NCBI GenBank assembly: GCA_003635265.1
Contig: PYIZ01000010.1
Location: 388,576-452,575, forward strand
DNA: 64,000 nucleotides
Source of the DNA: Candidatus Poribacteria bacterium
Lineage (GTDB): Bacteria; Poribacteria; WGA-4E; PCPOR2b
Direction: 5' to 3'
A program made the position numbers and the translations under genes. This document shows positions 1 to 7,083 of this stretch, piece by piece (positions within the stretch are counted from its first letter, which is position 1; each line of letters begins with the position of its first letter). A model generated the notes under the pieces. The model did not search any database. It worked only from the letters and a program-made list of their open reading frames with translations, and was not told where the DNA came from.

Positions 1-1
1 G

Positions 2-502
2 GAGCAGCGCAGACAAGAGGAACTAAAACGGAAAGAGGAAGAGTTCCGCGACCTCCGCGCGGAACTCCAGAAGGAAATCGATGCGAAAGAAATTACCATC
101 ACTACGCTCAAAGGACAATTAACAGTCAACCTAATGGACAAGATTCTGTTTGACTCCGGGAAAGCGGAGATTAAGACCGATGGAAAACGAGTCCTGGATA
201 AGATTGCGAAGACTTTCCTAAACCGCTTTCCGGATCGAGAGATTCGGGTTGAAGGGCATACCGATAACGTCCCGTTCAGAGGTTCAGTCTTGAACAATTG
301 GGACCTATCCACGCAACGGGCGATCTCTGCTGTTCGTTATTTACAAACGCGCGCAGGTGTGGATCCCGCCCGTTTGGCAGCGGTCGGCTATGCCTACTAC
401 CGTCCAATCGATACAAACAAAACCCGCGAGGGCAGAGCGAGAAATCGTCGAATCGAAATTATTGTGATGCCGCCGAAGCAGACCGAGGCTCAAGAGTTTT
501 GA
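2..502 (+). CDS. OmpA-family protein, C-terminal part (5' truncated by window edge)
   Basis: The reading frame is open from the window edge, so the N-terminus lies outside. The first 40 or so residues are a charged coiled coil rich in Glu, Lys, Arg and Gln. They are followed by an OmpA/MotB-type peptidoglycan-binding domain: LFDSGKAEIK opens it, VEGHTDNVP is the typical core, and RARNRRIEIIV closes it. Domains of this family bind the diaminopimelate of the cell wall and tether outer-membrane or stator proteins to it. The coiled coil before the domain fits a periplasmic linker. Whether the missing part holds a membrane helix, as in MotB, or a barrel or lipid anchor cannot be told. A 40-nt gap separates it from the PhyH gene. 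Confidence 0.85.
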   Translation, partial: EQRRQEELKRKEEEFRDLRAELQKEIDAKEITITTLKGQLTVNLMDKILFDSGKAEIKTDGKRVLDKIAKTFLNRFPDREIRVEGHTDNVPFRGSVLNNWDLSTQRAISAVRYLQTRAGVDPARLAAVGYAYYRPIDTNKTREGRARNRRIEIIVMPPKQTEAQEF

Positions 503-542
503 TGCCGCTTGTCAACCCAACATCTGAAAGGAGTTCATACCC

Positions 543-1337
543 ATGTCAACGAAGTCAGCCGTTAAATTCGGGCAGCAAGAACACACCCAGTTTATGGAGG
601 AGGGGTACGTCAGACTCGGACACCTCCTATCAAATAAAGAGTTAGCTGTGTTGCAGCAACGCATTGATGACATCATGCTGGGGGTTATACCGTACGAGAA
701 TATGCGGTTTCAACTCGACAGCACCACCGGCGTCTACCGCGAGGCACCACCAGAGAGTATAGGACATAAGGGTGCGACACTCCAATACCGTAAGATTATG
801 GACCTTGAGCAGGATCCCTTGTTCCTCTCTTACATGCAGCATCCGCTCCTACGCGACATCACACGGCGCTATATTGGCGAAGATGTTTCGATCTACCGAG
901 CGATGTTCATGAATAAGCCTGCCAACCAGGGCACAGTCCTGCCGTGGCATCAAGATGTTGGCGTAGGCTGGGGTCTGGATAGCAACCCGATCATTACCGT
1001 CTGGATGGCGCTAGATGACGCGACCGTCGAAAATGGTTGTATGCAGATTGTGCCCGGCATTCACAAACACGGTGTGATAAATGAGCGACATTTTGCCACA
1101 GAAGCAGATGAGGAAAAGTATCAATTAGAGGAAAATGCGATTGATTTGGAAGTGGAAGAGGGCGAGGTTGTCCTGCTGAATAACCTTCTACTGCATCGTT
1201 CCGGGGTGAATCCAACCGGCGAACGCCGACGCGCATTCAGTGCTGCCTATATGGATGCAGCGACGAAACATGTGTCAACGGGCGAGACGTTCCCCGTGAT
1301 TTTTGGCAGAAACGCCCTAAAACCCTCCGAATGTTGA
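543..1337 (+). CDS. Phytanoyl-CoA dioxygenase (PhyH) family protein
   Basis: A 264-residue Fe(II)/2-oxoglutarate-dependent oxygenase of the PhyH family. The facial triad is visible: His136-x-Asp138 in PWHQDVG and His218 in LLLHRSG, followed by an arginine cluster (228-230) that would bind the 2-oxoglutarate carboxylate. The start ATG follows GAAAGGAG at a good distance. Family members hydroxylate small organic molecules; the substrate cannot be read from sequence. It is one of three PhyH genes in the window that are very different from each other. It lies 25 nt upstream of mtaB in the same direction, so the two may be cotranscribed without an obvious functional link. Confidence 0.88.
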   Translation: MSTKSAVKFGQQEHTQFMEEGYVRLGHLLSNKELAVLQQRIDDIMLGVIPYENMRFQLDSTTGVYREAPPESIGHKGATLQYRKIMDLEQDPLFLSYMQHPLLRDITRRYIGEDVSIYRAMFMNKPANQGTVLPWHQDVGVGWGLDSNPIITVWMALDDATVENGCMQIVPGIHKHGVINERHFATEADEEKYQLEENAIDLEVEEGEVVLLNNLLLHRSGVNPTGERRRAFSAAYMDAATKHVSTGETFPVIFGRNALKPSEC

Positions 1338-1362
1338 CCCAAGCCATCGAAGGAGAACGAAA

Positions 1363-2718
1363 ATGCCAACCGCGGCACTTATCACCTTGGGATGCAAGGT
1401 GAACCAATACGACACACAAGCGATGCAGGAGGTGATGCTTCGTAACGGATATACCGTCGTGGGGGAGAACGATCCCGCGGACGTTTGCATCATCAACACT
1501 TGCACCGTGACCAATGCCGCAGACCAAAAAGCCCGTCAAGTCATCCGGCGAGCGATTCGGAAAAATCCCGAAACCGAAGTCCTCGTCACGGGTTGTTATG
1601 CTGAAAGCGATCGGGAGGCAATCGCGGCGATTCCGGGCGTCTCGCTCGTCTTCGGTAATCGCGAAAAAGCCGATCTTCAGAAGTATCTCGATCTGGTTCA
1701 CGAATCGTGGCATGAAAAGGATCGCTTACCGCTGTTGCAGATTGAACCCATCCATCACGATGCCATCCGTGAACACGCAAATTTTAGTATGTCGGTGAGT
1801 GAAGCAGGCAAACACACACGCGCGCTGATTAAGGTGCAGGACGGATGCAGCGCCTTCTGTACCTACTGCATCATTCCCTATGTCCGGGGGCGCATGACGA
1901 GCCGTCCCCTCTCCGACATCGTGCAAGAAGCAGAAAAGATCGCCGCAAACGGATACAAGGAAATCGTTATCACCGGCGTACATCTGGGGGCTTACGGATT
2001 GGATATCGGTCGACAGACAACCATCGCAGATATTCTGGAACATATCCACCCCATTGACGGTATTGAGCGCATCCGCTTCAGTTCCATTGAGGCGATGAAT
2101 TTCCCACCGGATCTAGTCGATCGGATGGCAGCACTGCCGAAGTGTATGCCCCACTTCCATCTACCGTTACAGGCGGGCAGCGATAAGATTTTGCGTCAAA
2201 TGCGCCGTCGCTATACAAAGGCAGAATTTTCGCGCCTCGTCGGGAAACTCCGTATCTCCTTCCCGAATGTCGGAATCACCACCGATATTATGGTCGGGTT
2301 TCCGGGTGAAACCGACGCCGATTTCGAGGACTCGTTGCAATATGTCGAAGAGATCGGGTTCAGTCAGTTGCACGTTTTCCGCTATTCGCCCCGACGCGGC
2401 ACCCCCGCAGCGGATTACGCGGATCATGTCCCACCCCACGTCTCCGCCGAACGTAGCAAAGCGATGATCGCACTGGGAAAACAGCTCGGCACCAATTTTC
2501 GGAAACGTATGCTAGGCAAGACGATGAACGTATTGGTTGAGGACAGCCGTGAAGGCACGGATGGACATCTAGCGGGTTTTACAGAGAATTATCTGCGAGT
2601 GTTAACGGATGTCACCGATTCAGAAGTGAATCGGATTTTGCCGGCTAGGTTGACGGCGTTGGAAGGCGAGTTTATCCGGGTGGAAACAATTCCCACACCG
2701 TTCAATTCAAACTTGTGA
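1363..2718 (+). CDS. mtaB: tRNA (N6-L-threonylcarbamoyladenosine(37)-C2)-methylthiotransferase
   Basis: A 451-residue radical-SAM methylthiotransferase that converts t6A37 to ms2t6A37 in ANN-decoding tRNAs. The N-terminal UPF0004 domain shows the three cluster cysteines Cys11 (TLGCKVNQYD), Cys47 (INTCTVT) and Cys78 (TGCYAE). The radical-SAM cluster is Cys162, Cys166, Cys169 in GCSAFCTYCIIPYVRGR. A TRAM-like domain fits the C-terminal 70 residues. TLGCKVNQYDT is typical of MtaB rather than MiaB or RimO. The start has GGAGAACGAAA before it. Its last 12 bases overlap the convergent zinc-ribbon gene. Confidence 0.95.
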   Translation: MPTAALITLGCKVNQYDTQAMQEVMLRNGYTVVGENDPADVCIINTCTVTNAADQKARQVIRRAIRKNPETEVLVTGCYAESDREAIAAIPGVSLVFGNREKADLQKYLDLVHESWHEKDRLPLLQIEPIHHDAIREHANFSMSVSEAGKHTRALIKVQDGCSAFCTYCIIPYVRGRMTSRPLSDIVQEAEKIAANGYKEIVITGVHLGAYGLDIGRQTTIADILEHIHPIDGIERIRFSSIEAMNFPPDLVDRMAALPKCMPHFHLPLQAGSDKILRQMRRRYTKAEFSRLVGKLRISFPNVGITTDIMVGFPGETDADFEDSLQYVEEIGFSQLHVFRYSPRRGTPAADYADHVPPHVSAERSKAMIALGKQLGTNFRKRMLGKTMNVLVEDSREGTDGHLAGFTENYLRVLTDVTDSEVNRILPARLTALEGEFIRVETIPTPFNSNL

Positions 2719-3609
2719 GGCGAACTCATCAAGCATCTCACGAATATTGCGCGCATCGCCAACAATGAACAGGGGTGCTAAGGCACCCCGACCATGCAGG
2801 GCTTGTAGCAGGCGATCTATCTGGATCATGCGGGCTTTTGGTGTGCGGCATTTGGGCCATCGTTCAACGAATTCACGCGCCGGCTTCGGATTACCCGTTC
2901 TCAATGACCTAGCACTTTTGCGCCATACCTGCCATCTGAACTTCTGCCCACAATTCGCACACTCAAGCCTTTCATCTCGTTTTTTCAGGCTTTTGCGGTA
3001 ATCCCGCCATCGACGCTTGTAACCGCACGCGCTGCACTCAATATTGCCGCGCACATGAAACGCAGCCGCTTGGCATTTGGGACATTCTATTTCAGGCTGA
3101 GGACGCCGGTGTCTGACGCGTTGTCCGGTCGCTTCATCAGTCGGTTTGCGTACCATCAGACCACAGTGGGGGCAGGGCAAGCGGACGCGGGTTCTCACTG
3201 ACCGACGGTAGGCTTTTCGATTCCATTCTTTACCGCACGAGCATCGCAACTCTTCCACGCCATCCAATAGGGCATAACAATCAAGACAACGTGGACTTTC
3301 ACGCAGAGATTCACGGCAGTCGCGCCAGAGCAGTCGCTGGGTACAGTGCGGACAGTGAAACCAGTTTTCGTGCGTACCACCATCGCTAGCGTGAAATAGT
3401 GGATCAATTTGACGCTTTATCTTTGTGCTGCATTGCGGACAGGGAACCAATCCGTCTCGGTAAACATCAGCGACTGCTGCGATGTCAGCACAGCGACCAT
3501 AGAGCTCCCAGCCGACAGTCTGTAGCAGATCGTCATCGTGGAGTCCCAATCGAGCGGCGCGGTAGAGACGGCGGATTTTGGTAGGCTTTACACGGGGGGA
3601 CCACTTCAT
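2707..3609 (-). CDS. Repeated zinc-ribbon protein of unknown function
   Basis: I do not recognise a named family. The 300 residues hold eight Cys pairs: 57/60, 86/89, 108/111, 123/125, 146/149, 176/179, 192/195 and 217/220, enough for about four zinc ribbons. Four of the pairs begin a repeated unit with the pattern C-x1-2-C, a few residues, W-x2-x-R-x-S: WRDCRES (about 95-101), WNRKAYRRS (129-137), WRDYRKS (201-207) and WQVWRKS (226-232). A basic helical segment precedes the ribbons (residues 1-50), and a helix-rich tail (257-300) follows. Very high Arg/Lys content suggests nucleic-acid or ribosome binding, but that is inference. It converges on mtaB with a 12-nt overlap. Confidence 0.7.
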   Translation of the reverse strand: MKWSPRVKPTKIRRLYRAARLGLHDDDLLQTVGWELYGRCADIAAVADVYRDGLVPCPQCSTKIKRQIDPLFHASDGGTHENWFHCPHCTQRLLWRDCRESLRESPRCLDCYALLDGVEELRCSCGKEWNRKAYRRSVRTRVRLPCPHCGLMVRKPTDEATGQRVRHRRPQPEIECPKCQAAAFHVRGNIECSACGYKRRWRDYRKSLKKRDERLECANCGQKFRWQVWRKSARSLRTGNPKPAREFVERWPKCRTPKARMIQIDRLLQALHGRGALAPLFIVGDARNIREMLDEFASQV

Positions 3610-3676
3610 GATTCTTCCGGTTATGGGCTCAAATTAGCACCGTTAGTTATTAGCAAGGAAAGCGTTAGAACATCAT

Positions 3677-3724
3677 GCGTAAAACGTAGGGAGAAAAACC
3701 GTAAACCCTTTTTACGTTTTACGC
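3677..3724. repeat. Inverted repeat downstream of rpsT, 11-bp arms
   Basis: Perfect 11-bp arms, GCGTAAAACGT at 3677-3687 and ACGTTTTACGC at 3714-3724, with a 26-nt loop. It lies between the ends of rpsT and the start of the zinc-ribbon gene and may act as a weak terminator for rpsT. The same TTACG/TTTCACG words recur at 14936-14953, 18905-18922, 27455-27475 and inside lnt at 35951-35982. Confidence 0.6.
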
Positions 3725-3751
3725 TTCAAATATACTAGTGCACTTTTGAAT

Positions 3752-4021
3752 TTACGCGGTCGCTATTTTATTGATGTCATGTGACAGGCGGGATTTCTTT
3801 CGATTTGCCATGCCCTTCTTGATAATCCCTTTCCCTGCAGCTTTATCCAGTTGGCTCGCCGCTTCACGATACAATTCCTGCGCTTGTTCCATGTCGCCAT
3901 CTGCAATTGCGGTTTCAGTTTGCTTGAGCATAGTTCTTAATGCAGATTTGCGCTGGTTGTTCCGATCTCGCTTCTTCTTATCCGCACGGACATGCTTCAT
4001 ACCAGAGCTTCTCGTGGGCAA
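3752..4021 (-). CDS. rpsT: 30S ribosomal protein bS20 (TTG start)
   Basis: An 89-residue basic helical protein matching bS20, which binds 16S rRNA at the base of the 30S body. Typical family features are SALRTMLKQTETAIADGD in the middle and KGIIKKGMANRKKSRLSHDINK at the end. I place the start at the TTG at 4021 rather than the ATG at 4036. From there the protein lines up residue for residue with the known N-terminus of E. coli S20, and GGAGGTGA sits 7 nt upstream. The Shine-Dalgarno sequence would lie inside the coding region if the ATG were used. E. coli rpsT also starts with UUG and is translationally autoregulated. Confidence 0.88.
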   Translation of the reverse strand: MPTRSSGMKHVRADKKKRDRNNQRKSALRTMLKQTETAIADGDMEQAQELYREAASQLDKAAGKGIIKKGMANRKKSRLSHDINKIATA

Positions 4022-4058
4022 TTCAATCACCTCCATTCTTTATTGACTCCCATCTTGT

Positions 4059-4076
4059 GCACACAATGTTGTGTGC
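4059..4076. promoter_or_regulatory. Palindrome in rpsT leader
   Basis: GCACACAA-TG-TTGTGTGC: perfect 8-bp arms with a 2-nt spacer, placed just after the putative -10 box and about 38 nt before the TTG start of rpsT. The tight symmetry is like a protein operator; as RNA it would also be a hairpin. Function is unproven. Confidence 0.45.
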
Positions 4077-4080
4077 CATA

Positions 4081-4110
4081 ATAATAGCATAATTTACCTC
4101 GATTTGTCCA
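4081..4110 (-). promoter_or_regulatory. Candidate sigma-70 promoter of rpsT
   Basis: On the minus strand TGGACA (-35, 4110-4105) and TATTAT (-10, 4086-4081) are separated by 18 bp, ending about 60 nt before the rpsT start. Match quality is moderate. Confidence 0.45.
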
Positions 4111-4145
4111 ATCTCATTTGATTAGGGGATCAAAACACACCGCAC

Positions 4146-4329
4146 CCGTAGGTCGGGCATCCCCGATACATCCCCGATAAATCGGGACAGGCGGGACTCC
4201 GACAAGCCGAGAGCAGGTTCCGATACTCGGGATGCTCGATGAAATCGGCACAGGCGGGATCCAAAGCGACTTGCTCGACCTACGGAGAGGGGATATTGTT
4301 GGGTTTCACGGTTCCCCGTTCAACCCAAC
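4146..4329. repeat. Composite intergenic repeat (CCGTAGGTCG element and GTTGGGTT hairpin)
   Basis: No gene is seen between the rpsT leader and the small ORF at 4504. The space holds a 140-bp element bounded by a perfect 10-bp inverted repeat (CCGTAGGTCG 4146-4155, CGACCTACGG 4276-4285). Inside it the word ATCGG(G/C)ACAGGCGGGA appears twice. Directly after comes a hairpin with 8-bp arms GTTGGGTT (4298-4305) and AACCCAAC (4322-4329) followed by CTACG. Related pieces occur at 20103-20240 and 48850-48945, so this is a dispersed repeat of this genome. Confidence 0.7.
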
Positions 4330-4393
4330 CTACGTGCTGGACAAAAAGTAACCCGCAATGAATTGCGCTACTAGGAACCGGTGCAAGCCCCGA

Positions 4394-4415
4394 CCACAGA
4401 TTGGGAAATCTGTGG
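4394..4415. repeat. Short hairpin, CCACAGATT arms
   Basis: Perfect 9-bp arms CCACAGATT/AATCTGTGG with a GGGA loop, 11 nt beyond the stop of the 25-residue peptide gene. No T-run follows, so a terminator role is doubtful; it may be another dispersed hairpin. Confidence 0.5.
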
Positions 4416-4426
4416 CTACGAGAGTG

Positions 4427-4504
4427 CTAGTTAGGGCATAGGGCAGTAATTACGATCGCTCCCAGTAGGATCCCAATCACTAACAGAACTTTCCGGCTGC
4501 ACAT
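4427..4504 (-). CDS. 25-residue hydrophobic peptide
   Basis: A very short reading frame with a strong AGGAGG five bases before the ATG at 4504. The product begins MCSRKVLLVIGILLG and ends ALCPN: a short basic head, one membrane-length hydrophobic stretch of about 16 residues, and Cys at positions 2 and 23. It lies 18 nt downstream of the decayed lipoprotein gene in the same direction. The single helix after a positive head recalls small membrane peptides such as type I toxins or leader-like peptides. A lipobox is not convincing. Function unknown; reality is supported mainly by the ribosome binding site and the clean hydrophobic segment. Confidence 0.5.
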   Translation of the reverse strand: MCSRKVLLVIGILLGAIVITALCPN

Positions 4505-4522
4505 AACAGCCTCCTATCGCCT

Positions 4523-5094
4523 TTAATATCTACTTGTGGCGTAATTCCTCCTTAAGGTAGCTCTAGTTTCCAACGCCTGTTCAGGTTGTAACGTATCGTC
4601 AACTCTCGAAGGAGCGGCACCAATCGGTCTGAAGACGAAAATGCTCCCGACTTTTGCATCGGCGTTGTAACTAAATTCAATACCCTTTTTCCAATACCAG
4701 TGTACTTCTCCACCCTCTCTGCAACTCCAAATTCTTTCTCTACACGCCTTAACGTGCTTCCAATACCAACCCCACCCGCCGTTTTCGCTGTATTGGGCTT
4801 CCTTATAGATAGGTCCTTGACAAGACCAATGCCAAAAAACACCTAATAATCCAATGTCTGGATCCCAATACGCAAAAAAATCACGATTGTGTTTGCTCGG
4901 TCCTCTTCCCAGACATAGATCAGCGCATCGCCATCCTCGTCATGTGCAACAGCTTCTAATTCAACAATAGCACTAGGGTTAAGCTCCTTTGGAATAATTA
5001 ACTGATCAACAACAGGTGGACTATTGCGAAACGCATCATTACCACAGCCAATGATGGCAAATAACACTACCGATAGAGTGAAAGTTGTTCTCAT
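4523..5094 (-). pseudogene. Decayed lipoprotein gene (in-frame TAG and a frameshift)
   Basis: From the ATG at 5094 (GGGGAGGGG upstream) the product has a lipoprotein signal ending in the lipobox FAIIGCGN. An Ig-like segment follows: PPVVDQLIIP and AHDEDGDALIYVWEE. An in-frame TAG at 4845-4843 stops it. The same frame continues to GGVGIGSTLRRVEKEFGVAE, and near 4699 the sense passes to another frame, which reads WYWKKGIEFSYNADAKVGSI and runs to TAA at 4523. That tail has the usual pattern of a beta-rich domain, which supports one original gene with two lesions. Sequencing error could explain the frameshift, less easily the stop. Partner and function are unknown. Confidence 0.65.
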
Positions 5095-5160
5095 TGCTGC
5101 CAGCCCCTCCCCACGAAAAATTTTGAGTAAGCCACTACACGAGATCAAGATACCGTGGAT

Positions 5161-5493
5161 TTACCATATATAGCCGACCCACAGCCTGCTTTCAAGGACA
5201 TCGGTTTGTTGGGTGGTAGTACCATGCAGTTGATGTTCTGCTTGAAATCCCTGCGTCCCTTGCATCACCTCCGGTTCGATCTCTACACGGACAACATCAA
5301 AACCGGCTTTTTTGACAGCCACCAGCGCAGAATCTATGGCTTCCTCCAATAACGGTGCTTCGCGATGAAAGTGAATCTGTGGCACACCGGCAATAGTGGC
5401 AAGTGTCCCGTCATCCACGATGCTGTAGAGCCGATCCGATTCTTCTTCATTGGGATCGGCTGCTAAAATCAGTGTGAATTCATGTGCTTTCAT
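5161..5493 (-). CDS. Small conserved protein, second gene of a HicAB-like pair
   Basis: 110 residues from the ATG at 5493, which has GAGAGG before it; the longer frame to 5529 lacks such a site. The sequence HEFTLILAADPNEEESDRLYS, an Asp-rich middle, then HFHREAPLLEEAIDSALVAV and VVRVEIEPE is of a type I associate with a small family found directly after HicA-like genes in cyanobacteria and other environmental bacteria. I know no experimental function. It follows the HicA-like ORF by 42 nt, so an antitoxin or regulator role is an inference from arrangement only. Confidence 0.6.
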   Translation of the reverse strand: MKAHEFTLILAADPNEEESDRLYSIVDDGTLATIAGVPQIHFHREAPLLEEAIDSALVAVKKAGFDVVRVEIEPEVMQGTQGFQAEHQLHGTTTQQTDVLESRLWVGYIW

Positions 5494-5535
5494 GGTAAGT
5501 ACCTCTCTCATTGATTGTCTCGTCTGCACCCTTTG

Positions 5536-5763
5536 TTAAGAATGAGGGCAACGGTCCACATAGCGGTGGAGGTCACGGGCATGTCGTTCAGGATTTCGCG
5601 GCGTCGACATGACTCGAATGCGACAACCCTCGCGGGCGCGCCGCGGACACCATAGTGTTCCCCAGATGTGTGCTCGAGCTCCTGCTTTTGTAACGTTCCA
5701 ACCTTTGCTTTCAGCGTAACGAATTGCATCGCGAATATGTTTATTTGAATGGCTATATCGCAT
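5536..5763 (-). CDS. Small HicA-like protein, first gene of the pair
   Basis: 75 residues. It opens with RYSHSNKHIRDAIRYAESKGWNV, a helix-loop pattern seen in HicA-type and other small double-stranded-RNA-binding folds. It continues with AHIWGTLWCPRRAREGC and STPRNPERHARDLHRYVDRC. The conserved His in GARAHIWG takes the place of the catalytic His of HicA toxins. Cys at CPRRAREGC could bind metal. It is the upstream partner of the gene at 5493. I read the two as a toxin-antitoxin-like module, but the pair has not been named as far as I know. Confidence 0.6.
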   Translation of the reverse strand: MRYSHSNKHIRDAIRYAESKGWNVTKAGARAHIWGTLWCPRRAREGCRIRVMSTPRNPERHARDLHRYVDRCPHS

Positions 5764-5949
5764 TAAATTCTCTGACCACTATTAACCATGTTTTCTACTT
5801 TAGGTGTGGGGACTCAATAGTGATGGAAGCAGGTCCTTTAGTCTTTTAGATTCAGTGCAATTCATAGCGGCGCCAGCCAATGTTTTGCCGTCTAACAACC
5901 AAACTCAGTAGAAGCTAGGGCTTTTGCCCACAACCAAGACCACGGTATA

Positions 5950-6330
5950 TTAGGTGTTACGTCGATTGGATTCCTGCTTGAGCCAGTAACGAATCCCTCT
6001 ACCTGCATAAGGCTCGGACTCATAACGTGGAATGACATGCAGATGAGCATGGAACACCGTTTGCCCAGCTATCGCGTCACAATTCCAACCCAAATTGTAG
6101 CCCTGTGGATTATATTCAGCATCGATCAACGCTTTGACTTCGGTAAGGAGTGAAAATGTCGAGGCGAATTCTTCCGGGGTAAGATCAAACGCCGATTTAC
6201 GATGGGCTCTTGGTACGATGATTCCCGACCCTTCTAGTACCGAGTGTTTTAAATCGATGAAAAGGCTCAACGCATTCTCAAGTGGAATGAATTCGTCGTG
6301 GACTTTTGGTGGGCAAAATGGACAACTCAG
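5950..6330 (-). CDS. HIT family protein (probable CTG start)
   Basis: A histidine-triad hydrolase or nucleotidyl transferase with the signature HAHLHVIPR. The N-terminal zinc-type CPFC motif is read only if translation begins at the CTG at 6330: LSCPFCPPKVHDEFIP. An in-frame TAG stands four codons upstream of that CTG, and no ATG, GTG or TTG lies between. AGGAGG overlaps the TAG and is 8 nt from the CTG. A TTG at 6270 would give a protein without CPFC and has no good ribosome site. Length from CTG is 126 residues, normal for the family, which acts on nucleoside phosphoramidates or dinucleoside polyphosphates. Confidence 0.85.
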   Translation of the reverse strand: MSCPFCPPKVHDEFIPLENALSLFIDLKHSVLEGSGIIVPRAHRKSAFDLTPEEFASTFSLLTEVKALIDAEYNPQGYNLGWNCDAIAGQTVFHAHLHVIPRYESEPYAGRGIRYWLKQESNRRNT

Positions 6331-6386
6331 TGTAGCGTCCTCCTAATTTGTATTATAATGCAAGTTGCCATCTATCAAGATTAGCC

Positions 6387-6617
6387 TTATACTCCCGCGT
6401 TCAATGGTTGGGTGGGTGCTTGGTTCTCTATTTGTTCATAGGATAAATCGGGGAGGTTCGCTTGTTGACGGGCGTGTTCAACGGTCATTGTTACCAAATT
6501 TCCTGAAACATCTAAATCAATGTAAATATTTTCGTTAATCTCTCTAGTTTCAACCACTTCGCGATCCGAAAATTCAACCAATGCCGTATCCGTCTCTGGA
6601 AAATACTTTACTTTCAT
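6387..6617 (-). CDS. DUF2283 family protein
   Basis: 76 residues from the ATG at 6617. The sequence KVKYFPETDTALVEFSDREV, then EINENIYIDLDVSGNLVTMTVEHA is the usual beta-rich DUF2283 pattern (YDxxxDxLYI-type strands followed by G-N-L-V and EHA). Its start overlaps the restored stop of the DUF4258 gene by one base (TGATG), a sign of translational coupling. DUF2283 proteins are often found beside DUF4258 proteins and are suspected to be the antitoxin of such pairs; that is not proven here. Confidence 0.8.
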   Translation of the reverse strand: MKVKYFPETDTALVEFSDREVVETREINENIYIDLDVSGNLVTMTVEHARQQANLPDLSYEQIENQAPTQPLNAGV

Positions 6618-6855
6618 CAATTTTCTCCCTTAAAGTTCCTATCGAAAAAGGCATTATGAACCGTCTCCCCATCTACGAGTAAAATGATCCTGAGGAACTT
6701 ATTTTTTTTTCAATCTTTTTCCACTTTTTTATTCGACCGTCAGACTGAACTTCTGTATAGAGGGGATTCTTGATAGTTTCTTTAATCCATTCCATCTTAA
6801 TTTTGGCGCGGTCAGGTCTTTGGCGCATGTGGAGAAAGTATTGAGTTAATTTCAA
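6617..6855 (-). pseudogene. DUF4258 family gene, interrupted at an A9 run
   Basis: As sequenced, the frame ends early after WKKIEKK. If one A is added to the nine-A run (6710-6702) the frame continues as NKFLRIILLVDGETVHNAFF and ends DRNFKGEN with TGA at 6619-6617, the expected C-terminus of DUF4258. The restored protein has 79 residues, including the family motif RQRPDRAKIKMEWIKETI and SDGRIKKW. Start is assigned to TTG at 6855; GGAGG is 14 nt upstream, so this start is uncertain. Possible explanations are a base-calling or assembly error, a real mutation, or slippage on the A9 run that still makes some full product. Partner of the DUF2283 gene. Confidence 0.75.
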
Positions 6856-7083
6856 TTCTTTGCAATAGTCCTCCGTTAAATCTCCTCTAATGATTCGTTG
6901 CCCCTATTCCTACAATAGGATTAAACGCCCCAATTCAGAAATCTACCGATAATTATAGTATCATAGCAGGATTTCAGTCAAGCATATAGTTGGAGATGGA
7001 CTGGGAATCAAAAATTCTAGGAGATTTCTGGGTAGGATTGTAGGGTGTGTACAGAGCACTAATGGAGGAAGCTATCGAATGTT

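Noticed and set aside
4843..4845. TAG in the lipoprotein gene as recoded (pyrrolysine or readthrough)
   Set aside because: A second lesion (frameshift near 4699) in the same gene points to decay, and no pyl genes or readthrough context are seen.
5508..5729. Reading frame overlapping the HicA-like gene in another frame
   Set aside because: A shadow of the frame at 5536-5763, which has the family pattern.
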